Origin: Actinernus sp. WN-2022
Taxonomy: Eukaryota > Cnidaria > Anthozoa > Actiniaria > Actinernidae
DNA: 64,000 nt
Direction: 5' to 3'
NCBI GenBank assembly: GCA_030867875.1
Contig: JAOWCC010000936.1
Coordinates: forward strand, 74,929,032 to 74,993,031
The notes beneath the pieces are model-generated. The model was given only the letters and a program-made list of their open reading frames with translations, had not been told where the DNA came from and ran no database searches. Of this stretch, positions 63,511-64,000 are shown one piece after another. Each line of letters starts with the position of its first letter. Position 1 is the first letter of the stretch. The position numbers were made by a program, and so were the translations under genes.

Positions 63511-64000
63511 ATTTATTTATTTAAAATAGCTACATTTACATGGCTATTTATTATACCTGTATTTAACTATTATTGTCCGCACTTGCACTATTTTATTGAC
63601 TTTGTACTTCACCATTGTATTGTAACTAGCTTTAAGCTTTCTTATTATTTTATGCACCTTCCGGTATTAGTGTATACTATCCAAGGAAGTAAAAATCTAA
63701 GATCTAAGACCTCCCTTTTTTCTTCCATATATTTAATCAGAGCAAGGTTGGCCAACAGATACCAAAGTATAAATAATTTTTAATTTCTGGAGCTTAGATA
63801 TTCTTATGCAAATACTGTAAGTAGCTCATTTCATGCTCGTGTACGGATACTAACAAAGTAGATTTCGTTGTATTCTGCTATAGTACTGTCCACTTGCAGT
63901 ATTTTAAAGCTTTTCCCGCCATCAAGCAGCCAATCATATTCTTCTTCGAAATTTTATCAGCGAGCACCTGATTGGCTAAGACAGCGATTTCCTTTGTTTG
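63511..64000. other. Unannotated window end
   Basis: AT-rich sequence after the LINE remnant, probably part of its 3' region to about 63550. No gene or repeat structure seen. Confidence 0.4.

Overview
This is eukaryotic nuclear DNA, most likely from an anthozoan cnidarian, probably a stony coral or close relative. The basis is multi-exon genes with GT/AG introns, AT-rich non-coding DNA, a complement C3-type gene, a RECQL5 helicase with a metazoan-type C-terminal tail, and a dense load of small foldback transposons, CR1-like LINEs and tRNA-derived SINEs. The species cannot be named from the sequence alone.

Layout. 1-6.8 kb: 3' end of a complement C3-like gene on + (receptor-binding region through the terminal C345C/NTR domain), with MITEs and a minisatellite in its introns. 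6.8-12.9 kb: no gene; several tandem arrays, including a nearly identical 1.07-kb tandem duplication. 12.96-13.72 kb (-): a single-exon DUF4476-like protein with a proline-rich tail. It is divergent from RECQL5 across about 420 bp. 14.1-35.3 kb (+): a complete RECQL5 gene. I reconstruct 13 coding exons totalling 3852 nt (1283 codons plus stop), with every splice phase consistent. Introns 4, 8, 10 and 11 are swollen by transposons. 35.3-41.5 kb: MITEs only. 41.5-51.8 kb: remains of a large DNA transposon with inverted ends and a decayed minus-strand transposase (tentatively Academ). It is interrupted by a CR1-like LINE that carries a 2A-like motif, and by two MITEs. 52.8-55.0 kb (+): an intronless TRIM71-like RING/B-box/filamin/NHL gene. 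55-64 kb: more MITEs, two decayed LINE reverse transcriptase fragments, and a 1.6-kb element whose ends are inverted arrays of a GCAAATGATCCCG motif.

The three complete or near-complete host genes and the partial C3 gene have no evident shared pathway. The most notable items are: (i) RECQL5 has a row of FxxA-type motifs in its disordered region that resemble RAD51-binding BRC motifs; (ii) a hammerhead-ribozyme-like motif lies on the minus strand at about 5.1 kb, with a broken relative at 19.66 kb; (iii) the LINE carries a signal-peptide-like N-terminus followed by a variant 2A motif and a PHD finger; (iv) a MITE family is repeatedly flanked by 9-bp target duplications; (v) foldback elements show tandem amplification of one arm.

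All family assignments were made by eye from motifs; no database search was run.
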